Below are positions 27,963 through 37,397 of a DNA stretch of 64,000 bases, one piece after another. Under the pieces are notes generated by a model, which saw only the letters and a program-made list of their open reading frames with translations, was not told the origin of the DNA and made no database searches. Positions within the stretch are counted from its first letter, which is position 1; every line of letters starts with the position of its first letter. Source of the stretch: Nostoc foliaceum FACHB-393 (GTDB lineage: Bacteria > Cyanobacteriota > Cyanobacteriia > Cyanobacteriales > Nostocaceae); NCBI RefSeq assembly GCF_014698505.1, contig NZ_JACJTD010000038.1:1-64000 (forward strand), in the 5' to 3' direction. Both the position numbers and the translations under genes were made by a program.

Positions 27963-29453
27963 ATGACCACCGGATACATCCTCATCGCAGCAATTTTAAT
28001 TCTGGGAGGCGTAATTGCAACCGTGGGCGATCGCATCGGCACACGAGTTGGCAAAGCCCGCCTCTCACTTTTTAACCTTCGTCCGAAAAATACTGCTGTA
28101 CTAGTAACTATTTTTACGGGCGGTTTGATTTCAGCATCAACCTTAGGAATTTTATTCGCTGCCGACGAAGGCTTGCGAAAGGGAGTCTTTGAATTAGAAG
28201 ATATTCAAACAGACCTCAGGCAGAAGCGGGAACAGCTAAAAACCGCAGAAGCTCAGAAAAGTCAGGTAGAGAGTGAGCTAAATCAAGCAAGAATTGCCCA
28301 AGCAAAAGCACAACAAGAATTGCAGGTAATCAATCAATCTTTGCAGGCGGCGAATGCCAAACAACGCCAAACACAAGCTCAATTGAACCGCACTATTAGT
28401 CAACAAGCCCAAACTCAAACTCAACTCCAACGCACTCAAGGTCAGCTAGAACAAGTTGTAACTCAGTACCAAAAAGCTATAGCTGAATTGCAAAGCGTTT
28501 ACAATCAGAGAAAGGAGCTACAGGCGGCAGTTGAACTACTTAAGACAGAACGTCAAAGACTTTACGCTGAAGCTAAAAAAGCTATTGATGAAGCCAAAGC
28601 AGCTATTGAAAAACGCGATCGCGAACTCGCTAACCGCCAAGAAGCCGTAGAAGCGCGCGATCGAAAAATCGCCCAACTGGATCAACTAATTCAAAAGCGT
28701 AATCTAGAAGTTGCAGCGCGAGAGCAAGTAATTGCCAAACGGGAATCTCGCCTCAAAGAATTGGAAGGACAACAGGAGCAACTAGAACTGGAAGTTGCAA
28801 GGTTAGAAAAATATTATCAGTCCTACCGCGACTTGCGTCTGGGTAAGCTAGCTTTAGTTCGCGGTCAAGTTCTGTCTGCTGGTGTAGTTCGTGTGACCCA
28901 ACCAAATGCTGCCCGTCAGGCAGTGGTACAACTTTTACAAGAAGCCAATCGCAACGCCAACCTGGAATTAAGTGAACCCGGCGCAAATCCTGCAAATGCA
29001 GAGCTAATACGCTTCACCCAGGAGAGGGTTGAGAAATTGAGCAAGCAGATTGAGGATGGTCAAGAATACGTGGTGCGAATTTTTTCCGCTGGTAATTATG
29101 TCAGAGGAGAAAAGCAGATAGAATTTTTTGCCGATACAGCCCGGAATCAATTGGTTTTTTCGGGAGGCGCGGTGCTGGCCACAACTACTACCGATTCCAA
29201 AACCATGACATCCTATCAGTTACAGCAGCGGTTGGAAATACTGATTTCTGCTTCCCAATTTCGGGCCCGTAACGCCGGAATTGTCGAAAATGTCCAAGTA
29301 GACGGGACTTTTTTACGCTTTGTCAATCAATTAAGACAGTATAATCAACCCTTGGAGATCAAAGCGATCGCAGCAGAGGACACTTATACAGCTGGGCCCT
29401 TGAGAGTAAAATTAGTGGCAATAGTCAACGGACAAATTATTTTTAGTACTTAA
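27963..29453 (+). CDS. DUF3084 domain protein, membrane-anchored coiled coil
   Basis: A 496-residue protein with two N-terminal membrane helices (about 4-20 and 45-65, with GDRIGTRVGKARLSLFNLRP between). A long glutamine-rich coiled coil follows (about 75-280). The C-terminal globular region (about 285-496) matches the cyanobacterial DUF3084 family, including GKLALVRGQVLSAGVV. The function is not known; the architecture suggests an envelope-associated scaffold. It sits directly downstream of ntcA, an order I recall from Anabaena. Gene and family are secure, the role is not. Confidence 0.88.
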   Translation: MTTGYILIAAILILGGVIATVGDRIGTRVGKARLSLFNLRPKNTAVLVTIFTGGLISASTLGILFAADEGLRKGVFELEDIQTDLRQKREQLKTAEAQKSQVESELNQARIAQAKAQQELQVINQSLQAANAKQRQTQAQLNRTISQQAQTQTQLQRTQGQLEQVVTQYQKAIAELQSVYNQRKELQAAVELLKTERQRLYAEAKKAIDEAKAAIEKRDRELANRQEAVEARDRKIAQLDQLIQKRNLEVAAREQVIAKRESRLKELEGQQEQLELEVARLEKYYQSYRDLRLGKLALVRGQVLSAGVVRVTQPNAARQAVVQLLQEANRNANLELSEPGANPANAELIRFTQERVEKLSKQIEDGQEYVVRIFSAGNYVRGEKQIEFFADTARNQLVFSGGAVLATTTTDSKTMTSYQLQQRLEILISASQFRARNAGIVENVQVDGTFLRFVNQLRQYNQPLEIKAIAAEDTYTAGPLRVKLVAIVNGQIIFST

Positions 29454-29603
29454 AAAAGTATTTGCACACTGTTATTAGTAAGATTTAAACATATTGAACA
29501 GCAGGCAAAATAGTTGCTGTGATTGTATTTATTCTCTACGAGACGCTACGGGTAGCAAGATCCCTGTAAGGGTACATTTCTAATTTTTAATTTTGAATTT
29601 ATT

Positions 29604-30056
29604 ATGAATTTCCGTGAATTTTCACCAACGCAACCAGTCATCTTGGGGTTTGATCCAGGTCGGGATAAGTGTGGTTTAGCGGTGATGGGACTGGATCGGC
29701 AACTGTATTATCATCAGGTCGTGCTAGCAAAAGAGGCGATCGCTACCATTGAGACACTACGTCAAAAGTTTCCGATCTCCTTGATGGTGATGGGCGACCA
29801 AACTACAGCCAAGCAGTGGAGACAGAAATTATATCAGGAATTGACAGAACCTCTAAATATTATTTTAGTGGATGAGCGCTACACAACCCTAGAAGCACGC
29901 GATCGCTATTGGCAAATGTTCCCACCCAAAGGGCTAATAAAGCTATTGCCACAGGGTCTGCGACAGCCGCCAAGACCGATAGATGACATTGTTGCCATCC
30001 TCTTAATCGAAAGATACTTAAATCGCCTCACTGAATCAGCAGTCAACCAATTTTAG
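29604..30056 (+). CDS. YqgF/RuvC-fold nuclease-like protein
   Basis: A 150-residue protein with an RNase H-like core: ILGFDPGRDKCGLAVMG at the N terminus (first acidic residue in FDPG), LMVMGDQTTAKQW, VDERYTTLEARDRYW and the C-terminal DDIVAILLIERYL. These fit the YqgF/RuvX family, whose members process the pre-16S rRNA 5' end or resolve DNA junctions. It is slightly diverged from canonical YqgF, so it may be the second cyanobacterial paralogue rather than RuvX itself. ATG start; a hairpin follows the stop. Confidence 0.78.
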   Translation: MNFREFSPTQPVILGFDPGRDKCGLAVMGLDRQLYYHQVVLAKEAIATIETLRQKFPISLMVMGDQTTAKQWRQKLYQELTEPLNIILVDERYTTLEARDRYWQMFPPKGLIKLLPQGLRQPPRPIDDIVAILLIERYLNRLTESAVNQF

Positions 30057-30105
30057 ATTTTGGATTTTGGATTGAAGAAAAAATCTAAAATCTAAAATCC
30101 AAAAT
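30057..30105. terminator. Imperfect hairpin between convergent genes
   Basis: Arms 30057-30071 and 30091-30105 pair at 14 of 15 positions. Both arms consist of ATTTTGGA-type units repeated in tandem. It lies between the YqgF-like gene and the convergent DUF3146 gene. Confidence 0.5.
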
Positions 30106-30126
30106 TAAATTCCTAAATCCTAACTT

Positions 30127-30390
30127 TTAAAGTTCTGCCCGAATAGTAAAAGCATAATCTCCTCCAGGCTCTAATTGATAATCTTGTTGCTCCAAGAATC
30201 GACCGAGGGGTTCTTTGATTAAGGCGCGACCTTGGGAAGGCTTGACGGCAAGTTCTCCCCGGCGAAAATGCCACTGGAAATGCCACTCAAACTCACCTGC
30301 ACTCACTTCGCCTTCAAGGAAGCCGTGTTGCCAGGATTGGCGAGTAATTCTGACATGGGCAATGGTTTCTGGCAGACGTTTTGCACTCAC
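30127..30390 (-). CDS. DUF3146 family small protein
   Basis: An 87-residue protein, MSAKRLPETIAHVRIT onwards, with WQHGFLEGEVSAGEFEWHFQ and a C-terminal GGDYAFTIRAEL. It fits the cyanobacteria-specific DUF3146 family, whose function is unknown. The start is a GTG at 30388-30390; an in-frame stop lies just upstream, so no longer ATG start exists. It is convergent with the YqgF-like gene. Confidence 0.8.
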   Translation of the reverse strand: MSAKRLPETIAHVRITRQSWQHGFLEGEVSAGEFEWHFQWHFRRGELAVKPSQGRALIKEPLGRFLEQQDYQLEPGGDYAFTIRAEL

Positions 30391-30808
30391 AATGCTTTAT
30401 GTCAAGTGTGGAATAACAGCCGATCATGTAGGCTACTTATTTTATTTACCAAACATAGCTTAATTAGACAAACTGACAAAGTGGGTATTTGTAGTTGACT
30501 AGGTTGTGTTAATGAGCAAAACGACATCAGGATACTGAAGTCGCGGCTATAACCCAAGACAGTTCAGTTAAGATTTGATGAGATCCTCCCTAACCCTTCT
30601 TTTTAGATCGTCTGGCATGGGTTGGAGGAATTTTCCACAATCAAAAATTACTAACTCAAGCCTATTGAGCTATAATTTACGCGTACTTAATGCCGAAAAG
30701 TTTGGGTCAGCAAGCTATCCTGCGAGTAATTTTGGTTAAACTTACAAGTGTATCTGTACCAGATATTTTGTGAAATGTATTATTAGAATTATCGAAAATC
30801 AGCCGCCT
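30391..30808. other. Intergenic region, no gene seen
   Basis: About 420 bases between the DUF3146 start and the kinase stop. No supported frame, RNA or clear terminator was recognised. Confidence 0.45.
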
Positions 30809-33800
30809 CTAATTACTGCTAGGAATTTCAATCACAAACTCTGTTCCTTCTCCTGGTTTAGAGGAACATTTAATTTGACCATGATGTTTTTCAACTACTA
30901 TTTGATAGCTGATAGACAATCCTAACCCCGTACCTTTACCTGGTGCTTTGGTAGTGAAGAAGGGGTCAAACATGTGCGATCGCACTTCTTCTGGAATCCC
31001 AAGACCATTGTCAGCTATTCTGATTACAATCTGGTTATTAATAGCTTGCGTACTAATCCAGATAGTTAAGGGTATTTTTGGACACGTTTGGGATAACTTC
31101 AAATACCTTTGCTGTATAGTTTTAAACTTTTCCTCTAATGCATCAATACTATTACTCAAAAGATTCATAAACACTTGATTTAATTGCGAGGGATAGCATT
31201 CGAGCAAAGGGAAAGTACCATATTCTTTCACAATCTCAATAGCTGGGCGTTCATTATTGTTTTTGAGCCGATGCCCTAAAATCAGCAAAGTACTATCCAA
31301 GCCTTCATTAATATCTACTGGTTTTAATTCAGCCTCATCTGTACGAGAAAAGTTTCGTAGTGATAGCACAATTTCACAAATACGCTCTGTTCCTACTTTC
31401 ATTGACTCAAGAGTTTTGGGCAAATCTTCGATGAGAAAGTCCAAATCAGTCTTGTTAATTTGCTCTTGGACAGTTGGCGATAGTGAGGAGTTTTGTCGGT
31501 AAAGCTTCACTACATTTAGCAGTTCCTGAGTATATTCATTTAAATGGATCAGATTACCAAAAATAAAACTTACAGGATTGTTGATTTCATGCGCGACTCC
31601 AGCAAGTAATTGTCCTAAACCTGCCATTTTTTCACCCTGAATTAAGCGGGTTTGAGTTTGTTTTAATTCTTGGAGAGCTTGAGTAAGTTCTGAGGTTTGA
31701 CGTTTAGTTTGTTCGAGTAATTCTGCTTGCTGAATCGCAATTCCTAATTGCACTCCTACTTGGGCTAGTAAATTGATTTCTTCCTCTTTCCAATAACGCG
31801 GTTGCGAATTCTGATAAGCAACTAATAATCCCCATAATTTTTCACCTTCCCGAATGGGAACAAAGGTTTCGTTACGCGGAAGTTCGTTATCGTCGTCTGT
31901 GTCCTCAAAGGTTTCTATAATTATTGGTTGAGCTTGTGCAACAGGTATCCAACCATCTTTAAAAGAATCTGCTACAAATTTACCGCTCCAATCTGTGTTG
32001 AAGCGGTAGATTGCAACTCGCTCGACTTCGAGCAACTCTCGCACAGCTTGAGTAGTGGTTTTAAAAATAGTTTTAATATCGAGTGACTGGCGGATTTTAT
32101 CTATGGTTGCAGCCAGTAATTCTTGCCGTTCCATTGCTTTCTCGCGTTCAGTGGCTTCTGCTAACTGGACAACCTGCATTTGAACTTGTTTTAAATAAGA
32201 ATCCTGTTTTAATGCGACTCCCAATTGCTCGGCTATTTGACTGGTAAATTCAATTTCAGAGGGTTGCCAATGACGAGGAGAGTTGCATTGGTGAATACAC
32301 AGCAATCCCCAAAGTTCACCCTTTTTCAATAGAGGTGCGATCATATTTGCACGTACCTGAAATTTTTCTAGGATTTGGACGTAGCAACCTGGAAACTTTC
32401 CTTGATAAATGTCCGCGATCGCATTTACTCTACCTTGTGCGTAAAGGGGTGCAAAGTTTTCACTGAAACAATAGTCATAAACTTTTTCTGCTATAACCGA
32501 GTTACATTCAGGTACAACATCCTCAGAAATAAATTCTCCTTCCCAATCTTTTTGAGGGTCAAAACGAAAGACTGCTACTCTGTCGGCTTGCAGCATTTGC
32601 CGTGCCTCGGTGACAGTAGTCTGGAAGATTGTATCTAAATCTAAAGACTCCCGAATTCGAGTAATCACGCTAGTTAGTGTCTTTTGTTGCTCTGCTTGGT
32701 ACTGAGCGTGTGCTAGTAACTTATAGTGTCGCAGTGCAACACCAATTTGTGTGCCGATTTTGGTCAGCGATTCGACTTCATAAGATTGCCACTGTCTGGG
32801 TGAGGCATTTTGGTAGGCAGCAATGACTCCCCAAAGTTTATCTCCTTGGAGAATGGGGGCAGTTGCAAAGGCTTTTGCCTGGAATTGCTCTAACAGGGTT
32901 ATATGGCAGTTTGTTAATCCGGCTTGATAAATGTCATTGACTGTAAATGTTTGATTGTTAACGTAACGTCCGCCTTGCGTCTGTTGTAAATAAGTATCAG
33001 CGATCGCAGGCTCAACACCAACTAAAGGAGTCCAGCCTTCTGCAAATGATTCAGCAACGAAGTTACCACTCCAATCGTCATTGAAGCTAAAGATGGCAAC
33101 TCGATCAGCTTGCAGCAGCTGGCGTATTTCTTGAGTAGTGGTTTTAAAGATGGTTTCAATATCAAGGGGTGAGCGAATTTCATCGACAATCCGAGCAATT
33201 ACTTGGTCGCGTTGAGCCGCTTGAGCTAATTCTGCGGCTTGCAATTGGACTTCATGGAGATGCTTCGCTTGTTGAATCGCAACAACAAGATGATCAGCAA
33301 TTTGACGAATAAACTCAATTTCCGATTCTTTCCAGTCACGAGCCTCACTGCACTGATGAATGCAAAGCAATCCCCACAGTTCTTTTTCCCGCAATAGAGG
33401 CACAACGAGGTTGGCCTGTACCTGAAATTTACTCAAAATTGCGGCATGACAATCACTCAGTCCTGCCTTGTAAATATCTGCTACTGCTTGCACTCGACCT
33501 TGTTGATAACTGGAAGCAAATTGTTCTCCAAAGCAGTGGTCGTAAACTTTGACTGCCAGCGCTGAGTCCCAGCCAAGTGCAACATCCTCAGAAACAAATT
33601 CTCCTTCCCAATCTTTTTCCAAGTCAAACTGGAAGACTGCTACACGATCAGCATTTAGCAACTGACGCACTTGTATAACGGTAGTTTGAAAAATCGTTTC
33701 TAAGTCAAGAGACTCCCGAATTCGCACAATTACACTCGCCAGAGCCTTTTGTTGCTCTAGTTGCTCTTGAAGTTGAGCGCTTGACAAGAGAAGTTGATTT

Positions 33801-33826
33801 TCCGTGAAATTTGAATTGGGTTCCAT
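30809..33826 (-). CDS. Sensor histidine kinase with four GAF domains
   Basis: A 1005-residue, apparently soluble kinase. Four GAF modules run in tandem at about 30-190, 210-370, 390-555 and 575-715, with recurring signatures such as LLNADRVAVFQFD, LLQADRVAIFSFN, MLQADRVAVFRFD and LLEVERVAIYRFN. GAF 1 and 3 share LWGLLCIHQC, while 2 and 4 share LWG(V/L)(I/L)(A)AYQN. The kinase core has the H-box GVAHEINNPVSF with His746, N-box QVFMNLLSNSIDALEE, and G-boxes ADNGLGIPEE and GKGTGLGLSISYQIV. No membrane helix, PAS, receiver domain or adjacent response regulator is present. I see no clear bilin-attachment cysteine, but this should be aligned. The signal is unknown. Confidence 0.93.
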   Translation of the reverse strand: MEPNSNFTENQLLLSSAQLQEQLEQQKALASVIVRIRESLDLETIFQTTVIQVRQLLNADRVAVFQFDLEKDWEGEFVSEDVALGWDSALAVKVYDHCFGEQFASSYQQGRVQAVADIYKAGLSDCHAAILSKFQVQANLVVPLLREKELWGLLCIHQCSEARDWKESEIEFIRQIADHLVVAIQQAKHLHEVQLQAAELAQAAQRDQVIARIVDEIRSPLDIETIFKTTTQEIRQLLQADRVAIFSFNDDWSGNFVAESFAEGWTPLVGVEPAIADTYLQQTQGGRYVNNQTFTVNDIYQAGLTNCHITLLEQFQAKAFATAPILQGDKLWGVIAAYQNASPRQWQSYEVESLTKIGTQIGVALRHYKLLAHAQYQAEQQKTLTSVITRIRESLDLDTIFQTTVTEARQMLQADRVAVFRFDPQKDWEGEFISEDVVPECNSVIAEKVYDYCFSENFAPLYAQGRVNAIADIYQGKFPGCYVQILEKFQVRANMIAPLLKKGELWGLLCIHQCNSPRHWQPSEIEFTSQIAEQLGVALKQDSYLKQVQMQVVQLAEATEREKAMERQELLAATIDKIRQSLDIKTIFKTTTQAVRELLEVERVAIYRFNTDWSGKFVADSFKDGWIPVAQAQPIIIETFEDTDDDNELPRNETFVPIREGEKLWGLLVAYQNSQPRYWKEEEINLLAQVGVQLGIAIQQAELLEQTKRQTSELTQALQELKQTQTRLIQGEKMAGLGQLLAGVAHEINNPVSFIFGNLIHLNEYTQELLNVVKLYRQNSSLSPTVQEQINKTDLDFLIEDLPKTLESMKVGTERICEIVLSLRNFSRTDEAELKPVDINEGLDSTLLILGHRLKNNNERPAIEIVKEYGTFPLLECYPSQLNQVFMNLLSNSIDALEEKFKTIQQRYLKLSQTCPKIPLTIWISTQAINNQIVIRIADNGLGIPEEVRSHMFDPFFTTKAPGKGTGLGLSISYQIVVEKHHGQIKCSSKPGEGTEFVIEIPSSN

Positions 33827-34344
33827 TGCTCTGGATTAGATTATGTCGTTTTTATATAATGATTCCTCATACCAAACTTCAGGGAGCCAAAGCGCGTCAA
33901 AGTATGACAAACTGCAATGCAAATTTTTGCAGTGTTCAACTATTTCCCAGAAAATGGTTATTCTTATAGTTCCCCTTTCTTTATCTATCCTTGTAATGGG
34001 TTAAAAAATAATTTTTGCTTATACACAACAGAAAATATAACTAAGTTACTGTTGCCGGAACAAATCAGAAAAGCGATCTGACCTCCTTTGAGTCGTTCTA
34101 ACTGGCTGAAAATCAATAAATCCGCGATTTGGTTTAATGTTTCTCGTGTTCTCTTTGTGCAAGAGTTCCTGCCTTTACCTGGAAATGAGATATAAAATGC
34201 GTACTATTATAGCGATCGCTCCGCCAATAGCAAGGGCGAAAGCATTTAAAAAAAGTAATTTGTGGAAATTTACCTGACAGACTGCGGTATTTCAGGTTAA
34301 ATGTTTTAAAATATGCACTCTGCAAGAGTTGTCGGGTAATATTC
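33827..34344. other. Divergent intergenic region (kinase / murJ)
   Basis: About 520 bases between divergent genes that must hold both promoters. A minus-strand frame at 34134-34412 overlaps the start of murJ and has no family character. Nothing else was recognised. Confidence 0.45.
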
Positions 34345-35949
34345 GTGACACAACAAGACCAAAAACCCTCTCGTTCTTTCGCTGGAATTGCTGGCATTGT
34401 TGCCGCAGCCACATTAATTAGTAAAGTCTTCGGCTTAGTGCGGCAGCAAGCGATCGCTGCGGCTTTTGGTGTTGGTGCAGCTGCTACCGCCTATAGCTAC
34501 GCCTATGTTATTCCTGGCTTTATATTGATATTACTCGGTGGTGTAAATGGGCCATTACACAGTGCAGTTGTCAGCGTTTTAGCCAAGCGACGGCGAGAAG
34601 AAGCGGCTCCCCTAGTGGAAACCGTGACAACGCTAGTGGCTGGATTGCTGTTGCTGGTGACGGTTGCTCAGATTTTATTTGCGGATGCGATCGTTGATTT
34701 AGTCGGTTATGGTTTGGAGCCGACAACCAGAGCGATCGCAATTCAACAACTCCGCATTATGGCACCGATGGCTTTATTTTCAGGATTAATTGGCATTGGC
34801 TTCGGTACTCTTAATGCAGCCAATCAATATTGGTTGCTCTCCATCAGCCCTCTGTTATCTAGCATTACCGTTATCATCGGTATTGCTTTTATGACTATGC
34901 AAGTGGGCAAGGATATTATCAAGCCAGAATACGCTTTAATCGGTGGTATGGTATTAGCCTGGGGAACCTTGGCAGGGGCAATTCTCCAATGGCTGGTGCA
35001 GCTAATTGTTCAGTGGCGGTTAGGACTAGGTACGTTACGTCTGCGGTTTGATTTTAAATCCCCCGGTGTTCAAGAAATGATTAGAATCATGACTCCGGCA
35101 ACAATTTCTTCAGGGATGATGCCAATTAACTTTGCTACTGTGCTTTACTTCGCCAGTCCCATCCCTGGTGCTGCTGCTGGCTTTAACTATGCCAATTTGC
35201 TAGTGCAAACTCCCTTAGGGATTATTTCTAATATCATTTTGCTGCCTCTATTACCGATATTTGCCAAACTTGCCGAACCAGAAAATTGGGACGATCTCAA
35301 ATTACGTATTCGTCAGGGACTCCTGCTTAGTGCTGTCACCATGCTACCTCTAGGAGCGTTGATGGTAGTGCTATCTGTACCAATTGTCCAGGTAATATAT
35401 GAGCGGGGTGCTTTCACGCAAGATGCTACGCAGCTAGTTTCCGAGTTGCTAATTGTTTACGGGATTGGGATGTTTGCTTATTTGGGGCGTGATGTCTTGG
35501 TGCGGGTATTTTATGCCTTGGGTGATGGCCAGACACCTTTTCGCATCAGTACTTTTAATATCTTTCTCAATGCTGTGCTCGATTGGATTTTAGTTGGGCC
35601 TTTTGGTGCTCCCGGTTTGGTGTTAGCGACAGTAGGCGTAAATTGCAGTTCCCTGTTGATGCTGTTATGGTTGCTCGATCGCAAACTCAATGGTTTACCT
35701 TGGCGTGAGTGGAGTGTGCCAATTCTGGGTTTGACTGCTGGTAGTGTGGTAGCTGGGGTAGCCAGCTATGGGACTTTGGTTGCTTCTCAACAGTTGTTAG
35801 GTAAAACTGGTTTACTGGTTCTGTTGTCGCAGTTGTGTGTATCTGGCTTTGTGGGGATTGCGGTGTTTGCTGCGATCGCTTCATGGATGAAAATACCAGA
35901 GGTGAATATTTTTATATCTCGTCTACGTCAGCGTTTTTTGAAGAAATAA
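34345..35949 (+). CDS. murJ: Lipid II flippase MurJ
   Basis: A 534-residue MOP-superfamily protein with about 14 membrane helices. The N-terminal block AATLISKVFGLVRQQAIAAA is the MurJ/MviN hallmark, followed by NGPLHSAVVSVLA and the later YERGAFTQDAT and RDVLVRVFYALGDGQTPF motifs of MviN. It flips lipid II to the periplasmic face for peptidoglycan synthesis. The start is GTG at 34345; no in-frame ATG lies near enough upstream. Monocistronic as far as seen. Confidence 0.95.
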   Translation: MTQQDQKPSRSFAGIAGIVAAATLISKVFGLVRQQAIAAAFGVGAAATAYSYAYVIPGFILILLGGVNGPLHSAVVSVLAKRRREEAAPLVETVTTLVAGLLLLVTVAQILFADAIVDLVGYGLEPTTRAIAIQQLRIMAPMALFSGLIGIGFGTLNAANQYWLLSISPLLSSITVIIGIAFMTMQVGKDIIKPEYALIGGMVLAWGTLAGAILQWLVQLIVQWRLGLGTLRLRFDFKSPGVQEMIRIMTPATISSGMMPINFATVLYFASPIPGAAAGFNYANLLVQTPLGIISNIILLPLLPIFAKLAEPENWDDLKLRIRQGLLLSAVTMLPLGALMVVLSVPIVQVIYERGAFTQDATQLVSELLIVYGIGMFAYLGRDVLVRVFYALGDGQTPFRISTFNIFLNAVLDWILVGPFGAPGLVLATVGVNCSSLLMLLWLLDRKLNGLPWREWSVPILGLTAGSVVAGVASYGTLVASQQLLGKTGLLVLLSQLCVSGFVGIAVFAAIASWMKIPEVNIFISRLRQRFLKK

Positions 35950-36102
35950 CTGTTCTTTGAATATTTCAGTTTGTACATCCAGGTGGGTGAGAAATAATTC
36001 AGCCACTTGGGTGAGCCAGATGTGCGAGGTTACATTTTGTAAAAAAAGAGATTCTAGTACTAGAGAACATTGATTTTACCTAACTCTAGTGAGAAAAATC
36101 CT

Positions 36103-36615
36103 ATGAAACTTACAAAATTAGCTGCCTCTTTCCTAGCTGTTGCTTCCATTGTCCTCTCGGCCGGAATTGCTTCTGCTCAAACAGCTGGTACTAACGGTAA
36201 CTACATCGGTGCTGGTGTTGCGGCTGGTGCAACCAGTGGCGGACAAGGAAACGATGAAGCACAATTTGGTGGTAATATTCAAGGACGCTACGCCGTTCCC
36301 AATGCGCCTGTTTCAGTGCGGGGTTCTGTGCTGTATGGTGGTGATGCTGCCGCAATTATGCCCATAGTGACTTACGATGCGCCTATCGCCAGAAACACTA
36401 ACCTTTACTTCGGTGGTGGTTATTCTTTTGTAACTGATGAAGGTCAAAAAACTCCATTGGGCAATCAGAATGCACCTGTAGTTACCCTTGGTATTGAATC
36501 AGAAGTTAGCAACAATGTCATTGCCTATGGCGATACTAAATGGGGCATTGACGCTTACAGAAATAGTGATGCTGATGCCGTCAGCTTTCAAGCCGGATTA
36601 GGCTATCGTTTCTAG
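36103..36615 (+). CDS. Small outer-membrane beta-barrel protein
   Basis: 170 residues. The signal peptide (MKLTKLAASFLAVASIVLSA, cleavage likely after ASA near residue 24) is followed by alternating beta-strand sequence (YIGAGVAAGATSGG, NIQGRYAVPNAPVSVRGSVLYGG split here at NIQGRYAV and VSVRGSVLYGG). The last residues AGLGYRF end in phenylalanine, the usual outer-membrane barrel signal. It fits a small 8-strand porin-like or OmpA-like barrel. Start chosen at ATG 36103, since the upstream TTG-start extension is not signal-like. A strong terminator follows. Ligand unknown. Confidence 0.85.
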   Translation: MKLTKLAASFLAVASIVLSAGIASAQTAGTNGNYIGAGVAAGATSGGQGNDEAQFGGNIQGRYAVPNAPVSVRGSVLYGGDAAAIMPIVTYDAPIARNTNLYFGGGYSFVTDEGQKTPLGNQNAPVVTLGIESEVSNNVIAYGDTKWGIDAYRNSDADAVSFQAGLGYRF

Positions 36616-36692
36616 TGATTCCGAGCTAGAAAACAGCTTATTCGGAAGCTAGGGCGATGATGTTAGCCAGGCGTGAAATTGATTCATTCTGT

Positions 36693-36730
36693 CATATCTG
36701 AGTAACCATACTCAGATATGAACCCTTTTT
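36693..36730 (+). terminator. Rho-independent terminator
   Basis: A perfect 11-bp stem (36693-36703 with 36710-36720), a 6-nt loop and a T run at 36726-36730, 78 bases after the barrel gene stop. Confidence 0.8.
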
Positions 36731-36840
36731 CAATCATTTTTATTTATGATTTTAAGAAAAAATTATATTGGTTATTATTGATAGTTTCTCTTAAAGTGAA
36801 ATGAGCAATTTCAAATACGTGTACGTATAAGATATTACTC

Positions 36841-37104
36841 ATGAAAAATATGAATCCCATTCCAGAAATACTGGGTGAAACCACTGATGTAGAATCTTGG
36901 CTGATTCGGGCTGGACTAAGATTTTCAGACTTAGGTAACGATGCTGCAAGTATTGCAATCCGTAAGCAATGGCGAGAGTATCAAGCCGCAGTTCAAAGAT
37001 GCTGTGCAACGCTACACCAACCACCGTCACGTGTTCAATTGTGCGGCGACTATGCCAACCTGAGAATACCTGGTGTAGCCTATCGAGTTGTGCCAAATCC
37101 TTAA
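36841..37104 (+). CDS. Hypothetical protein, 87 aa
   Basis: A short frame with protein-like composition: a likely helical first half (ILGETTDVESWLIRAGLRF, IAIRKQWREYQAAVQRCC) and a shorter C-terminal part. There is no family match by eye. Two ATG starts (36841 and 36850) are possible and no Shine-Dalgarno is clear. The opposite strand is also open over most of this stretch, so the strand is not beyond doubt. Confidence 0.5.
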   Translation: MKNMNPIPEILGETTDVESWLIRAGLRFSDLGNDAASIAIRKQWREYQAAVQRCCATLHQPPSRVQLCGDYANLRIPGVAYRVVPNP

Positions 37105-37333
37105 ACTAGGCAAAAGATAGAAAATCTGTAAACAGCAAGTATCAATTGCGGTTAGAGTATTCAAGTGTCGATTAGGGCAACTTATAACTGTTTGACCAAA
37201 AATAATTTAGAAGTCAGGAGCCAGAATTCAGTATGAATTCTGTGCGCCTGTGTGGCAAATCGAGGTTACAGAGCCAGCAGATTTACCCCTCCAGAAGCAT
37301 AAATCTTAGTAACTTTATTGAAACCCTGAATTC

Positions 37334-37375
37334 ATTCATGGGGTTATTCTAAATATTCATGGGGTTATTCTAAAT
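37334..37375. repeat. Perfect 2-copy 21-bp tandem repeat
   Basis: Units 37334-37354 and 37355-37375 are identical (beginning ATTCATGGGGTTATTC). They lie just past the stop of the LptD-like gene. Confidence 0.8.
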
Positions 37376-37397
37376 ACTGAATTCTTACTCGTTCTCA

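Noticed and set aside
36839..37096. Minus-strand frame opposite the 87-aa hypothetical gene
   Set aside because: The plus-strand frame has better composition; the minus frame looks like its shadow, though the strand is not fully certain.
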